Part shown: positions 33,621 through 45,163 of the stretch, piece after piece
How positions within the stretch are numbered: position 1 is the first letter of the stretch
Layout of the letters: every line of letters begins with the position of its first letter
Assembly (NCBI RefSeq): GCF_050947875.1
Contig: NC_134577.1
Location: 72,543,139 to 72,607,138 of the forward strand
Origin: Dermacentor variabilis
Taxonomy: Eukaryota > Arthropoda > Arachnida > Ixodida > Ixodidae
Reading direction: 5' to 3'
Length of the DNA: 64,000 nt
The notes under the pieces: generated by a model
Database searches by the model: none
The model's input: only the letters and a program-made list of their open reading frames with translations
Told to the model about the DNA's origin: nothing
Made by a program: the position numbers and the translations under genes

Positions 33621-33759
33621 ATGAACAAAACGCGAACAAGGTGAAAGCGGGAGCGAACGTTTCCACAAAAGGACTTGTCTTTTTCAAAGTCTTGAAAAAG
33701 ACAAGTCCACTTGTCGGAACGTTCGCTTCCGTTTTAACCTTGTTCTTGTTTTCCTCATC
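33621..33759. mobile_element. Palindrome with hammerhead-like core (Penelope-like pLTR candidate)
   Basis: A perfect 17-bp inner stem (33671-33687 and 33692-33708, loop AGTC) extends into arms of about 65 bp that share gcgaacgtt and ccttgttc in reverse complement with mismatches. On the plus strand the right arm reads TTGAAAAAGACAAG-tcca-CTTGTCGGAACGTT, in the order of a hammerhead core (CUGAUGA, helix II ACAAG/CUUGU, GAAAC) with substitutions. The left arm on the minus strand reads likewise, ending GTGGAAACGTT. This suggests two head-to-head ends of a Penelope-like element. Confidence 0.5.
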
Positions 33760-34439
33760 GTCTTGACTTTACAATCATGCTGTCCCCCTGTTTTCCTTGG
33801 CGAGCGTCATAGATACGTAGGCCGATCCGGGCGACAGTGGATGTCCCAAAGAGATACAGCAATGGAAATCTTAGAACGACCAATAAAAATTGTGAATAAA
33901 TGCGTACACAGCAATGCTGCGTTACGCTACATTGTGTGATTGCTAATCCCATAACCGTCGACAGTCATGATGCGATGGTATCTACCGGAATTTAAATTGC
34001 GTACTTCCTTACCTTATGAACAGACTGGTAGGCTAATAGTGTTTAAATACGGAAGAATACTCACGTGTTTCTAAATACGTTGTTCCTCTATCTCTTAACT
34101 GTGTTCAGCTTCCGACGTTCTTTAAGTTTCTAATTCTTCCTATACCTACTTCGCCGAGCTCTTCCCGTAAGCGCAAAATGCACGTCACGGACGAGTTTAA
34201 ATATGCCGAAAATTTAGTATTGGCCAGGGATGTAACAATTTTTTCTGAGTGTGCTTTGTTGGCATTTCATTCGCCATTCACACATGAAGAACACCTACAG
34301 TCGCTGATGCGATGCCACTCAGATTTAGTGTAACCAACATAAAAATAAGTTGCAAGGATATCAGTGGCGCTTGTACACAAACGCACACACACAAAAGTAT
34401 GCACAAACATTTGTTTCCTGCGGCTGCGCACACAAGCAT
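33760..34439. other. Non-coding stretch
   Basis: No recognisable feature. Confidence 0.45.
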
Positions 34440-34590
34440 GGAAAGGAAGGAAGAAAAAGTGAAGAATGAAAGGCAGGAAGATTAACCAGGTTAGCGCAAC
34501 CGGTTTGCTACCCTACACATGCAAGCGGTATGGGGGGAAGGAAAGATGTGGAAGGGAGACAGAGAGAAAGAGACAAGCACGGAAAGAACT
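34440..34590 (+). repeat. Dispersed repeat family A, copy 3
   Basis: gaatgaaaggcaggaagatt, aaccaggttagcgcaaccgg, tttgctaccctacacatgca, ggggggaaggaaag and gagagaaagagacaagcac, in the family order. It is the clearest copy in the window. Confidence 0.65.
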
Positions 34591-37155
34591 CCAGCGAGGC
34601 TAGGGTGACGTTTCAATATCGGTTCTATCATTTACACCAACGGACATACGCATTTCTCCTTCACCTGTACACACAAGCATATCTATAAAGGTACTTCAGC
34701 GAGGCAACGTGGAAGTTTTGCATGAGCGAGATATCGGCAGAGTGTTCAGCTTGTGTGAAACGAAAATGTTCTATGCAGTTTGCAAACGTATTTTTTTCTC
34801 TCTTGCTGGCATCTAGCTCTAACATCACGTTTCCTTTAGATAAGATTTGTTTCGTTGGATACGCAAAACCAAAATGCACCGTCCTATGTCCCCATATTCT
34901 TTAAGCTCTGGGTGTTATCAATGAGTTCACAATGTCAGCGACTTCGTGCGCGTTTGGAAGGTTCGACAGCGCAAGATTTTGCAATGCCCTTATCGTGTTT
35001 CTCTTCTCTCAATGGCAGTGCTTCCGTTGCTACTGCTTACACAAATGTCTGCGGCCTGACTAGGAAATGGATTTCGCTCTTGAATATATAGTGAAAAGCC
35101 AAAGAGAATGTCGCCTCTGGTACTCCTCACGGGTAATTAGCACGAAGGTTCAGAGGAGACGCTTTAAATTTGATTTTTGCCACTTGGATGCCCAAGAGAA
35201 TAACATTGTGAGTAAGCAAAACCGTGACGACCGTTCGTGTATATTTCTTTCAGAGGTCACTATTCAGAGTGCTGCACATAATTATTAGGGAAAACAAAAT
35301 GGCTTCTGTGTGTTAGTACAACACCGAGGTCGATTTTTCCTTTTCTCGAGAAACCTACTTGAAAAGCGATGCCATGCATGGACGTACATATTAGACACTG
35401 TTTCTGTATCAGTGGGCTGTAAGCGAGAAATTATGCGTTGTTGATAATTCGTCACTTATTTTATGCAAACATATGCTTTCCTGCTTCCACGATTCACGCC
35501 AACGGCTCCAGCCGACTTTGAGAATATCTCAAGATCCCTTGCATAGAGCAGCTCCACTATGGACGGGGGCCTGTGGTTTCTGCTCTGGAGGAAGCTCGAA
35601 GTTCCCGTGTGCGAAACATTGCATGTTTATCGCTTTCCAGTGGCGTAGAATAAATTATGCGCTGCTTGTGAGTTGAAATTAGAGATACCTCACTCTCCAT
35701 AATGAACGCAGGAAGAATTTGCAGATATTTAGAGAACGTCTCATAGCAAAAGCGTTGTAAGCAAAAAGTAAACACATTTCGCTCATGTTTTGATAATAGC
35801 AAGGAATAATGGTAGCATAAACGGTCTTGATTTGCGCTAATATAAACACACTCTAATCGCCGGGCAACACAAGTGTTCAGTTTCCCTCATACTGACCAAG
35901 AAGGACACGGCCAGGTCATCATGCATAATGCAGCGGCAGCCATTTCGAGCTAGCGCACCTATAAAGAAAAAAAGAATATTTGTACTCACTCATTGTTGTT
36001 GCTCACGTTTTGAGAAATCTTGTTTAATCAACTCTAGTTCCATGCTATTAAATTGTGACGTGACTATTAAGCTTGACCGTGACGGGAAAGAACCGAATAC
36101 TGCCACCATACCGGAGTTAAAAATTTAAAAAATTTATTGGACTAGCTTGTGCCCAGAAAAATAGGAAATACTCAAAACGCAGCGATAGCGGGCAGTTCTG
36201 TCGCCGGTAGTCGAAATTACAGAAACCACGTCTATTCCACACATTACTGACACACGTAATGTCGTACGTACATTACAAAATAATCGTTCTCGCTCGCTTA
36301 GATCCCACAATGTATATTGGAATTAGACAAGACCTTTTCGTTAGAATACCCGGGGCAGCATTGAAGAACTTGAAGATACAGTCGACGGTATTCGCCGGGA
36401 ACCATAGGTTGATAAAACTGTTAATCCGCAAAGTAAAGGTCACTCACAAAGAAGCCAAGTGATGAACGCGTGACTTTGTCATGAGCGTAATACAACTTGT
36501 TGGGTCAAGTGCTTAAGAGCTCGGACCTAATTCCGACGCAGCCTATTCAAATACATGTAAAAAGGCAAAAAAAGTTTTTTTAGGTAACCCCTGCACTGTT
36601 TTACTGAACTTTCTTTTGCATTTGAGAGAGAAAGTTAAATTCTAGTGACTGCTGGAAGCGAAATATTATTTAGGACTAATTTTGTTTCAAACTGTTCTCC
36701 AAAATTTAAAAGTTTGAAAAAATACAGAAGCAGGAAATTCACAAATTAATTGATCTGCACGAAGAACAGATATCGCGGTTCTGTAAACGACATCCAGTAT
36801 ATTATTGAAAGCGAGCAAATGCGATATGTCTTTTTATATCTCACGTGCATTTGTTACGTCGTCTACAAGGGTTCCACAAAATCTGTATTTCCATATTACT
36901 ATGGAATACAGATTCAAGTGGAACATGTCAATTTTGTCCGCTTTAGATGCGCTATTATATGTAATCCACAAAATTGTGATATCGTTTTCATTTGTGAAAA
37001 AATTTAAGACCTAAATAAAAATATGAAACCAACAGTCACTAGATTTTACGTTTTTATTTTAAATGCACCAAACCTCGCCAAATGTGGTGCAGTGGTTGCC
37101 GAGAAAACAATTTCTCCTATTACATGTATTTAGATAGGAGCACCAGAGCTAAAGC
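34591..37155. other. AT-rich non-coding stretch
   Basis: Frames of 60-85 codons have no recognisable domains. 36750-37014 has two overlapping frames rich in hydrophobic residues, which follows from AT-rich composition. Nothing else seen. Confidence 0.5.
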
Positions 37156-37157
37156 TT

Positions 37158-37276
37158 CCTATTAATGATTTTCTCTAAGCCATGGCAAATAACACTACCT
37201 CGGTTCATTCTGGCTGCGTGACACTTGCATATAAATATATATATATTAATTTTGGCCCAAGTTAGCGGGACACATA
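37158..37276 (-). repeat. Dispersed repeat family B (GGGTGTCCxxxTAACTT), minus-strand partial copy
   Basis: The reverse complement reads gtgtcccgctaacttgggcc, then gcaagtgtcacgcagccagaatgaaccgaggtagtgttatttgccatggctta. This matches the first ~110 bp of the copy at 50479 (ggtgtccggttaactttagcc, gccatgcagctggacagaaccaaggtaatgttgttttgccgtggctt). An AT run interrupts the middle. Confidence 0.65.
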
Positions 37277-37278
37277 GT

Positions 37279-37310
37279 ATAAGCGAGCCTGGGTAGCCTC
37301 GCTTATACGG
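37279..37310. repeat. Perfect inverted repeat next to family B copy
   Basis: GTATAAGCGAG and CTCGCTTATAC, 11-bp arms separated by cctgggtagc. Confidence 0.9.
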
Positions 37311-37770
37311 AAGTTTTATGCGGAAGAAAAAGAAATATTGTGAATATACCGCACAATTGCCGCTAGACTGCAAAATCAAGTGTATTTGTCATCAGTCAGG
37401 GTATGGGCGCAAATACCTGCGCAGAAAAGTCACGGAGTTTTCCCTCGTCAAGCCCTGCTCGTGCTTGGGAAATAAAGAAAGAAGAATATCTCAGATTCAG
37501 GGCACTTGATTTCATCCATTGATTAATGGTGAAGAGCGTTATAGACACCTTGATGCTTGCAGCGAGTCCCACCTGGTAATACTGATATATATATATGTAT
37601 TTTTTGAGAATGACGAGTAAGCGTCATCAGGCAATATGCTCATGATACGTGCTGCTTATGATACCTGAAGGTCAGGTACTAGAATTTGAACGGAAGAACG
37701 TACCTGGCTTCAAATAACCACGCGATGCTCTACAGCGAATGGCATTGATAGTTCTTTTGGCTGGTGGCCT
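37311..37770. other. Non-coding stretch
   Basis: A 63-codon plus-strand frame (37318-37509) is not recognised. Nothing else. Confidence 0.4.
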
Positions 37771-39265
37771 CCCTTACAAAAATGACTTTAGACTGTCTAT
37801 AGAAAGTCTATAGACTTTTCATAGACGACCTTTCCTTTCTATAGATTTGGACTTTTGTTGATATAAAGTCTATAGACTGTCTATAGACGAAAGTCGATAA
37901 CGTTTCTATTTCTTTTTGTCTATTCGCAGTCTATAGACGGTCTATAGAAAAAAGTCGATAAGGTGTTTGTTTCCTTTTTGTCTGCTTCCCCTCTATAGAA
38001 TGCCTACAGACGAAAGTCGACACAGTCTCTATCTATTTTTGTCCATACTTTGTCTTTAGACTTTCTATAGACGAAAGTCGATAGGGTTTCTATTTCTTTT
38101 TGTCTATTCGCAGTCTATAGACGGTCTATAGAAAAAAGTCGATAAGGTGTTTGTTTCCTTTTTATCTGCTTCCACTCTATAGAATACCTACAGACGAAAG
38201 CGGATACAGTCTCTATCTATGTTTGTCCATACTTTGTCTATAGACTTTCTATAGACGAAAGTCGATAGGGTTTCTATTTCTTTTTGTCTACTCGCAGTCT
38301 ATAGACGGTCTATAGAAAATAGTCGATAAGGTGTTTGTTTCTTTTTTGTCTGCTTCCCCTCTATAGAATACCTACAGACGAAAGTAGACACAGTCTCTAT
38401 CTATCTTTGTCCATACTTTGTCTATAGACTTTCTATAGACGAAAGTCGATAGCGTTTCTATTTATTTTTGTCTATTCGCAGTCTATAGACGGTCTATAGA
38501 AAAAAGTCGATAAGGTGTTTGTTCACCTTTTTATCTGCTTCCCCTCTATAGAATACCTACAGACGAAAGTGGATACAGTCTCTATCTATTTTTGTCCATA
38601 CTTTGCCTATAGACTTTCTATAGACGAAAGTCGATAGGGTTTCTATTACTTTTTGTCTACTATCAGTCTATAGACGGTCTATAGAAAAAAGTCGATAAGG
38701 TGTTTGTGTCTTTTTTGCCTACTTCCCCTCTATGGACTACCTATAGACGAAAGTGGATACAGTCTCTATCTATTTTTGTCCATACTTTGTCTATAGACTT
38801 TCTATAGACGAAAGTCGATAAGGTTTCTATTTCTTTTTGTCTACTCGGTGTCTATAGACGGTCTATAGAAAAAGTCGATAAGGTGTTTGTTTCTTTTTGT
38901 CTATTTCCCCTCTATGGACTACTTTTAGACGAACGTCGATACAGTGTCTATTTATTTTTGTCCATATACTTTGTATATAGACTTTCTGTAGACGAAAGTC
39001 GATAAGATTTCTATTTCTTTTTGTCTACTCGCAGTCTATAGACGGTCTATAGAAAAAATTCGATAAGGAGTTTGTTTCTTCTTTGTCTACTTCCCCTCTA
39101 TATGGACTACCTGTAGACGAAAGGCGATACAGTTTCTATTTATTTTTGTCCATACTTTGTCTGTTGACTCTCTATATTATGGACAATAGTCGACAAGGTT
39201 TCTATTTTTTTCTCTACTCCTGGTGTATTGAATGTCTATAGAAGAAAGTCGATAATATGTAATTC
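37771..39265. repeat. TCTATAGA array 1: 184-bp higher-order repeat
   Basis: Starts CCCTTACAAAAATGAC. The landmark cgcagtctatagacggtc recurs at 37925, 38109, 38293, 38477, 38662, 38843 and 39030, a spacing of 184, 184, 184, 185, 181 and 187 bp. Each 184-bp unit is made of three related ~61-bp subunits: one beginning gtctattcgcagtctatag, one gtctgcttcccctctatag, one gtccatactttgtctatag. Each subunit ends in a pyrimidine run ctattt/cttttt and carries paired CTATAGA palindromes. About eight units, decaying toward the right end. No coding frame. Confidence 0.93.
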
Positions 39266-39359
39266 CGAGTTCCCATACCCCCCGCCCTCTGCGAACGCGA
39301 TGATATGGCACTGGTTCATGCACGACGGCACCGCAACCCCGGCGCGGCGAACAAACCGT

Positions 39360-39399
39360 GCAGACTGCTAGTCTGCGTTCGGTGCAGCTGCACCGAACG
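39360..39399. repeat. Two adjacent perfect palindromes
   Basis: gcagactgctagtctgc (39360-39376) is followed by a 24-bp perfect palindrome centred on GCAGCTGC (39376-39399). A third, aggtggtgaattcaccacct, lies at 39568-39587, near other aggtggtga copies at 39490-39580. Confidence 0.85.
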
Positions 39400-40559
39400 A
39401 GGATCGCGGCGGAGCAGGCACCGTCCGAGTCACCAAGGTCTTCCAGGCACCCGAAGGCCCTAAACCTGGCTGCTTCCCGGACGTACACTTCGCGAAGACC
39501 AGGTGGTGAAGGTCAGATGGTGAAGATGCGGCAAAGGGGGTGAATAAGTGGCGAAAGCCCGCAGACCAGGTGGTGAATTCACCACCTCTGAGTTGTCGTG
39601 GTCTTGCATGTCTATAGATTAACAATAGACAAACATCGTTAATCTGGGCCCAACCCGTGTACGCTGTAACCAAGCGCAGGTACCGGTGGATAATACATAG
39701 CTGCATTTGATATAAGCCACTAAAGTTGTATACTGCTGAGATTGCTGTAGAGCCTATTTGTAGACTTTAGTATACACATAGTGTATACCTCCGCATTTGT
39801 TGACCACATATGATCTACGTAGTCACTCTCGGCAATCCCAAGACAGTCTTCACAGTTGTCGCATCACTTTTGCGGCTGTAGAATAACGGAAGCAAAACGC
39901 CGATCCAATTGTTAAAATATATGTTATGAACGCCAGCTTCAGATACAAGTGGATTCGAAACAGGCATCAAGCTAACAGCAAAGACACTCGTAATGTTTGT
40001 AGCTGACAACGCGGACTTTGTGAATGTGCCATGAACCGATGTCGCGCATGTGGTGTTCGCGTTGTGTGTCGTCCGATTCTCGGATACTTTTCACATTGTC
40101 TTCATATCTCGGCTGCGTCACTAACATCGGGCGACTTTTGTTGCCTAATATCCAGCACTATAAACTCATCAACGTTTCTCATTCACTTAAAATAGGTGCC
40201 AAATTCTCTGAGCCCACCCAGTATTTCGCCGGCGGTATGCCTGCGCAGCCACGCATATGAGTACCTCAATGCTGTACTGATTGCTTTGACCTATCATCGG
40301 AACAGAAAATTAGCACTAACATACGTGCAGGAATCACATTTGGCGGTACGCTGGAAGATATATGCTACAAATACGCTGTATTACTCATCGACGCTGGCAA
40401 TAATGCGTCTAAAACGTCTGAAGGGCACCGTAACGGCTTTTACAAACAGTGCATTCATGTTAGCGTTCCAGTCTGATACGATAGCCCACAGCGTTTGTCA
40501 TACAACCTGCCAGCGCATATCCTTCGTCCACGAAAAAAATGCATAACGGAAAAGAAAAG

Positions 40560-40860
40560 CCACCCGTTCCGGCGCGCATGGCGCGCAGAGAGAGAGAAAG
40601 AGACAAAGAAAAAAATGAAGGAGGAAAAGGCGCTCACACTCCTCCGAGCGCGCACGCCCTCCGCGCGGAGCTCCTGCGCATGCTCGGAGCTCTTGCGCAT
40701 GCGCGGCGGGCGCCGTCTCAACGAGTGCGCCAGGCACGTAAACGGTTGTGCCGGTGTGCGGTGTCTCCCTGAACGTTGGTGTCTGTGTATGCGTGTCTTC
40801 TTTGTGGCATCACACGTCAACTACATTGAATGGTAAGCTTTATCAAAGACGTTTTGCGTC
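40560..40860. promoter_or_regulatory. CpG-rich promoter-like patch with NRF1-like sites
   Basis: A short GC/CpG-rich island in AT-rich DNA. It contains TGCGCATGCGC (40694-40704), a match to the NRF1 palindrome, and a near copy, TGCGCATGC (40675-40683). A plus-strand frame from 40539 and a donor-like atggtaagctt near 40830 follow. This is compatible with a TSS, but a GC-rich repeat would look the same. Confidence 0.3.
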
Positions 40861-42059
40861 AATACCTCATGATTATGTGAGCGCATTTCGTAGCGCGAAC
40901 CGGCTGCACGTAGCGCAGGCGACTCGGGTATAGTGTCGGTTTGTCGTTGACATGGTTTGATAACGCGCTCTTGTTCTCGCTTCTACTATACGGAATGTTT
41001 TACGGCGAGTGATCGCTCGTGCTTGTTGATTTTATCATTATAGCTTAGGTGCGTAAAAAAGGAAGTACACCATGTTTTAACTTGATACTGAGCTACCACC
41101 AAGCGGATTGTGTGTGTTGGGCAGCCAGTGTGGTAGATCTCATTTAGTGGCGCTTGATCCGGCCGCGATGAATGCTGCACCGTATGTGTAGCGAAATTCT
41201 CGTGACACGCTTTACGCATATATCTCGAAATTGTGTTAGCATCAAGAATTTTCAAACAGACAGGCATAGTTGAATAACTGCTAGCGTACTCGGATGAAAG
41301 GCCGTGTTTGCGGGGCATGCATCAGCAGTGTGTGCGCTGCCGTTTTCGCATAGTTTAAAAGTAGCAGTATTTTTAAGGTTCCTGGCAACCAATCTAAATA
41401 ATTTTGGGAAGTTACAGCAAGCGAAACACGAGACTTGAAGAAATATCTAGTAGAAATCACTAGATTCACCCAATCTATTTATATGCAACCACAAACGCTT
41501 TTGGAGCATGAAACCTGCGATAAGCTTAGTCACTTGCAGCTCCGCAACTTAGCCGAAAAAATTAGAGAACAATAAATTAGTCGCTCCGGGAACACCTTTA
41601 CACGTTTCAAACTGAAGGCATTGCGTTTGACGGTAGTTGGATGATTTGATTTTTGTCTCTTTTTTAAACAATTTAGCAGCAGAAGTTATCTTTCGAGCTA
41701 TGTGAAAAGCGTTAAGCGGCTTCCGATGCTTCGGCGTTCTGTAGTTTACGTGCTCTTAATCACAAGGCAGCTGCTGGCGCAGATTCGCATTGTGCTAATC
41801 GTGCATGGTATGAAGCCATTGTCGTGCGTAATAAGTGTTCCGGTTTTCATTACTGTTGCATGTAGCGCCGTCGTCTTGGACAGACTGCATACAATATGCG
41901 CTGTACAAAAGAAAAAAAGAGCCAGATTATCAATTTGGTGGTCTTTTCTAAGTAGATAACGCACAGATTATTCAAATAATTCAGTGGGCATTGCATTTGT
42001 TCTACCCTTATCAACATACCTAAGAGATCGTAACATGTTTTAGTTGATAAGTAACCTGA

Positions 42060-43880
42060 TCAGTACGCCCCCATTCATGTGCATTCTACTGAAAGTGTGG
42101 CAAATGTATTCATCTCGAAGTATGAGAAAAGAGACATTGCAGACTGTTCTAAGCGGAAGTAAATTGCAAATCTTAACGTGATTGTTCAAAACTGCAGTCA
42201 GTATGCTGAGCATGTTCGTTCGGCACGGGCATATTGTATTAACACCTGAAAAATGTGCACAGTCCAGCCGGGTATCTTTGTTTCAACAAGTATTATTATA
42301 GGAATCGTTTGGGATTCTCGCATTTCTTTTATTTTTATAAGTACACTGTGTGTCACATGAACCTGTCCTAAAACGAAACGTACCGTTGCTGGCACCGGCG
42401 ACCATTACGGTTGTCTAACTGCTTATCATACTGTAGTATAACGAAACATCATAATGGTACTGATTAATATTCCCATGTAGTCTTTAGTCAGAGGTAAACA
42501 AAGTTAACTAGAGGCATAAGTGATGAGAGCAAATTATATTGAAAGCTACTATTGAAGCGTAAAAATAACTAATTGTATAACTCATTGTATAGTTTTTCCT
42601 CACATTGTTGCATTTGCTTTACGTGTGTCTCTGTGTCTTCCGTGCTGTACTCGTGTGGCCATCAATTACGAACTTGCCGAAGCCCTTGTCAGCTTTATTA
42701 ATCAAGGGATTCAAGTCAGTTGAATCTAATACTGCATGTCAAGTGACTGACGTGTTATTCGTTTTATCTAAATATTATGGACTGGCAGTACTTGGCAAGC
42801 ATTAAACCACAATATTTTTTTTATTACACTTAAGCTGCAGGCGTCATAGATTGCCAGAAAATTTTCATGAATACAGCCAGGGAAGGCTTGGAAAAAGGTC
42901 GGGAAATTTTAAAATGGCCACATAGGTATGCTGTCTTGTTATATGTCATACAAAGTTTCCAGAGAATCTCTGAGTTAAATATATTTTTAAAACGTTTCAC
43001 CTGATAAAAATTGAAGGAAATTGGTTCCATTTATTGAAATATAAAAGAAAGTCAAGCTTACTGACAAGGCATTTCTTACTCAATATGTGTTTTTTTTTGC
43101 GTTAACTAAACGTCCTGAACCTCGATAGCCTAGAAAAAAATTGCATCTTTCAAAGCACCTTAAATAATTTACTGTAATAGAATTCATTCGAACTATACTA
43201 TCAGTTCTGTTTCCTAGGAGGTGCATATCTGTCGTGCCATGACACAAAGTGCTCGTGTGGTATTTCGGGTGCTCATGTGGTATACCTAACTTGGAAACCT
43301 GTTAGCACGCCCAAGAGGCCTCATTACCTGTAACAAATTAAGTGACCATATCGATACAATCAGCCCATCTGCCTTCCGTTGAAGTTATGGCCAATCACAC
43401 ATTCATTTAAAAGTATGAGAAAGACATTTAAATGTGTATTAAGCAAAATAAATTACAATCTTAGGAATGATACTGTGAATATTCCAGTCACGTCTTCTGA
43501 AAATATCCCTCTGCACGGGAATACTTAACTACCAGCCAAAAAAAATGTACAGACAGCCCAACTGGGTAACGTTTCAGCAATAAATATAGAGGCCATTTGG
43601 GATAAGTACAATAATGCATCATATATGAACTTGTCATAAAAGGGAACATACTGTTGCTGGCACGAGCAGCAGTTGTGACTGTTTAATTTTTCAGCATACC
43701 ATGCAATAAAACATTGTATAAAGGTGCTGATTTGTATTGACAAGCAGCCATTAGTCATAGTTAAACCGCATTAAGTATTGACTTAGATGGTTTGAGCAAA
43801 TATATTAAGCTGCTTAATGAACACACAAAGAATATACACTTGTTATTTTTGCCTCATATTGCTGCATCTACTTATTTGCA
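42060..43880. repeat. Ancient direct duplication (~500-bp segments)
   Basis: 42355-42510 (atgaacctgtcctaaaacga, accgttgctggcac, ttagtcagaggtaaac) aligns with 43625-43770 (atgaacttgtcataaaagg, actgttgctggcac, ttagtcatagttaaac) in the same orientation. Weaker matches extend on both sides, for example agtatgagaaa at 42119 and 43412, and ctcatattgctgcat / ctcacattgttgcat near 43855 and 42600. Non-coding. Confidence 0.7.
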
Positions 43881-44275
43881 GCATACACCTGCAGCACCTT
43901 TGGGACTAATGACACAAAGGTCAAGGCCAGCCTGGCGACCATGCTTGCCAAGGAGTAGTGTAAATATTTAATCTGTTTCCATAATAGCATACGACATGAA
44001 TTTAAGGAATTCATCTATTATATCGAGCAATAAAAATGGTAAATGCATTGCTGGCGCATTTGTTTTATTTTTCGCACTGCATGATTCAGCACTATATAAA
44101 TTCTTTCTGTTTGTGCAACATATATGAAAGTACAGCTGGTTCAGAAGCATTATTAATCTACTAACGGTAATGCATAAGTGCAGATGAAAAGGAACAGGTG
44201 CACATGCATAAATACATTCAAAACTTTTTGCTACCGCATGTAAACAAAAATGTAAACTAACTTGTAGATAGCCGC

Positions 44276-45163
44276 TATGGAGTTATGGCCTTATACACTC
44301 TTTGTAGACTTGTCTATAAGATGTCTGTGTATATAGAGTGCCTATAGATTAAAAAAAATTCATATTTGTTAACAAATGTCTGCAGAATGTCATAGAAAAA
44401 AAGTGTATCGGACTATAAAGTTCTGTTTTCGTAGACTGAAGTCTATAGAATGTCTATAGACTATCTATATACATTTGTATATTGACATTCCATAGACTTC
44501 AGTCTACAAAAGTAGAACTGTATATATAGTTCTACTTTTGTAGACTGAAGTGTATAAAATGTCTACGGACAAATCTCATCTGTAGACATTCTATAGACTT
44601 CAGTCTACAAAAGTAGAACTGTAAGCCTATACACTTGTCCATAGACAGTCAATAGACAGTCTATAGACTCAGACTTCTTATAGACTAGTCTATAAAAAGT
44701 GTATGGCCATAAGTCTATAGACCGTCTATAGACAGTCTATAGACTCAGACTTCTTATAGACTAGTCTGTAAAAAGTGTATGGCCATAAGTCTATAGACAG
44801 TCTATAGAGAATCTATAGACTCAGACTTTTTATAGACTAGTCTATAAAAAGTATGGCCATAAGTCTATAGACTGTCTATAGACTGTGTATAGACAGTCTA
44901 TAGACTCAGACTTTTTATAGACTAGTCTATAAAAAATGTATGGCCATAAGTCTATAGACTGTCTATAGACTAGTCTAACGAAATGTCTATAGACAGTCTA
45001 TAGACTCAGACTTTTTATAGACTAGTCTATAAAAAGTGTATGGCCATAAATCTATAGACTGTCTATAGACTAGTCTAAAGAAATGTCTATAGACAGTCTA
45101 TAGACTTCATAGACAAATGTCTATAGACTGTCTATGGACTTTCTATAAAAATTTTTGTAAGGG
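44276..45163. repeat. TCTATAGA array 2
   Basis: Dense tctatagactgtctatagac words. From about 44640 a unit with tatggccataagtctatag, ctcagactttttatagacta and gtctataaaaagtg repeats; ggccataa starts at 44705, 44781, 44856, 44942 and 45042 (75-100 bp). The left part (44420-44620) holds alternating-orientation copies of gttctacttttgtagactgaagt, that is, tandem hairpins. It ends ATTTTTGTAAGGG at 45151-45163, the exact reverse complement of the first 13 bases of array 1. Confidence 0.92.

Larger units (their letters stand above)
39266..44275. other. Interval between the two TCTATAGA arrays
   Basis: No transposase, RT or host domain is seen. It holds a GC-rich patch with palindromes at 39260-39600, a CpG/NRF1-like patch at 40560-40860, and two diverged direct copies of a ~500-bp segment (about 42060-42640 and 43400-43880). 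The remainder is AT-rich. The matching inverted ends outside both arrays raise the possibility that this is the inside of one large element. Confidence 0.4.
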
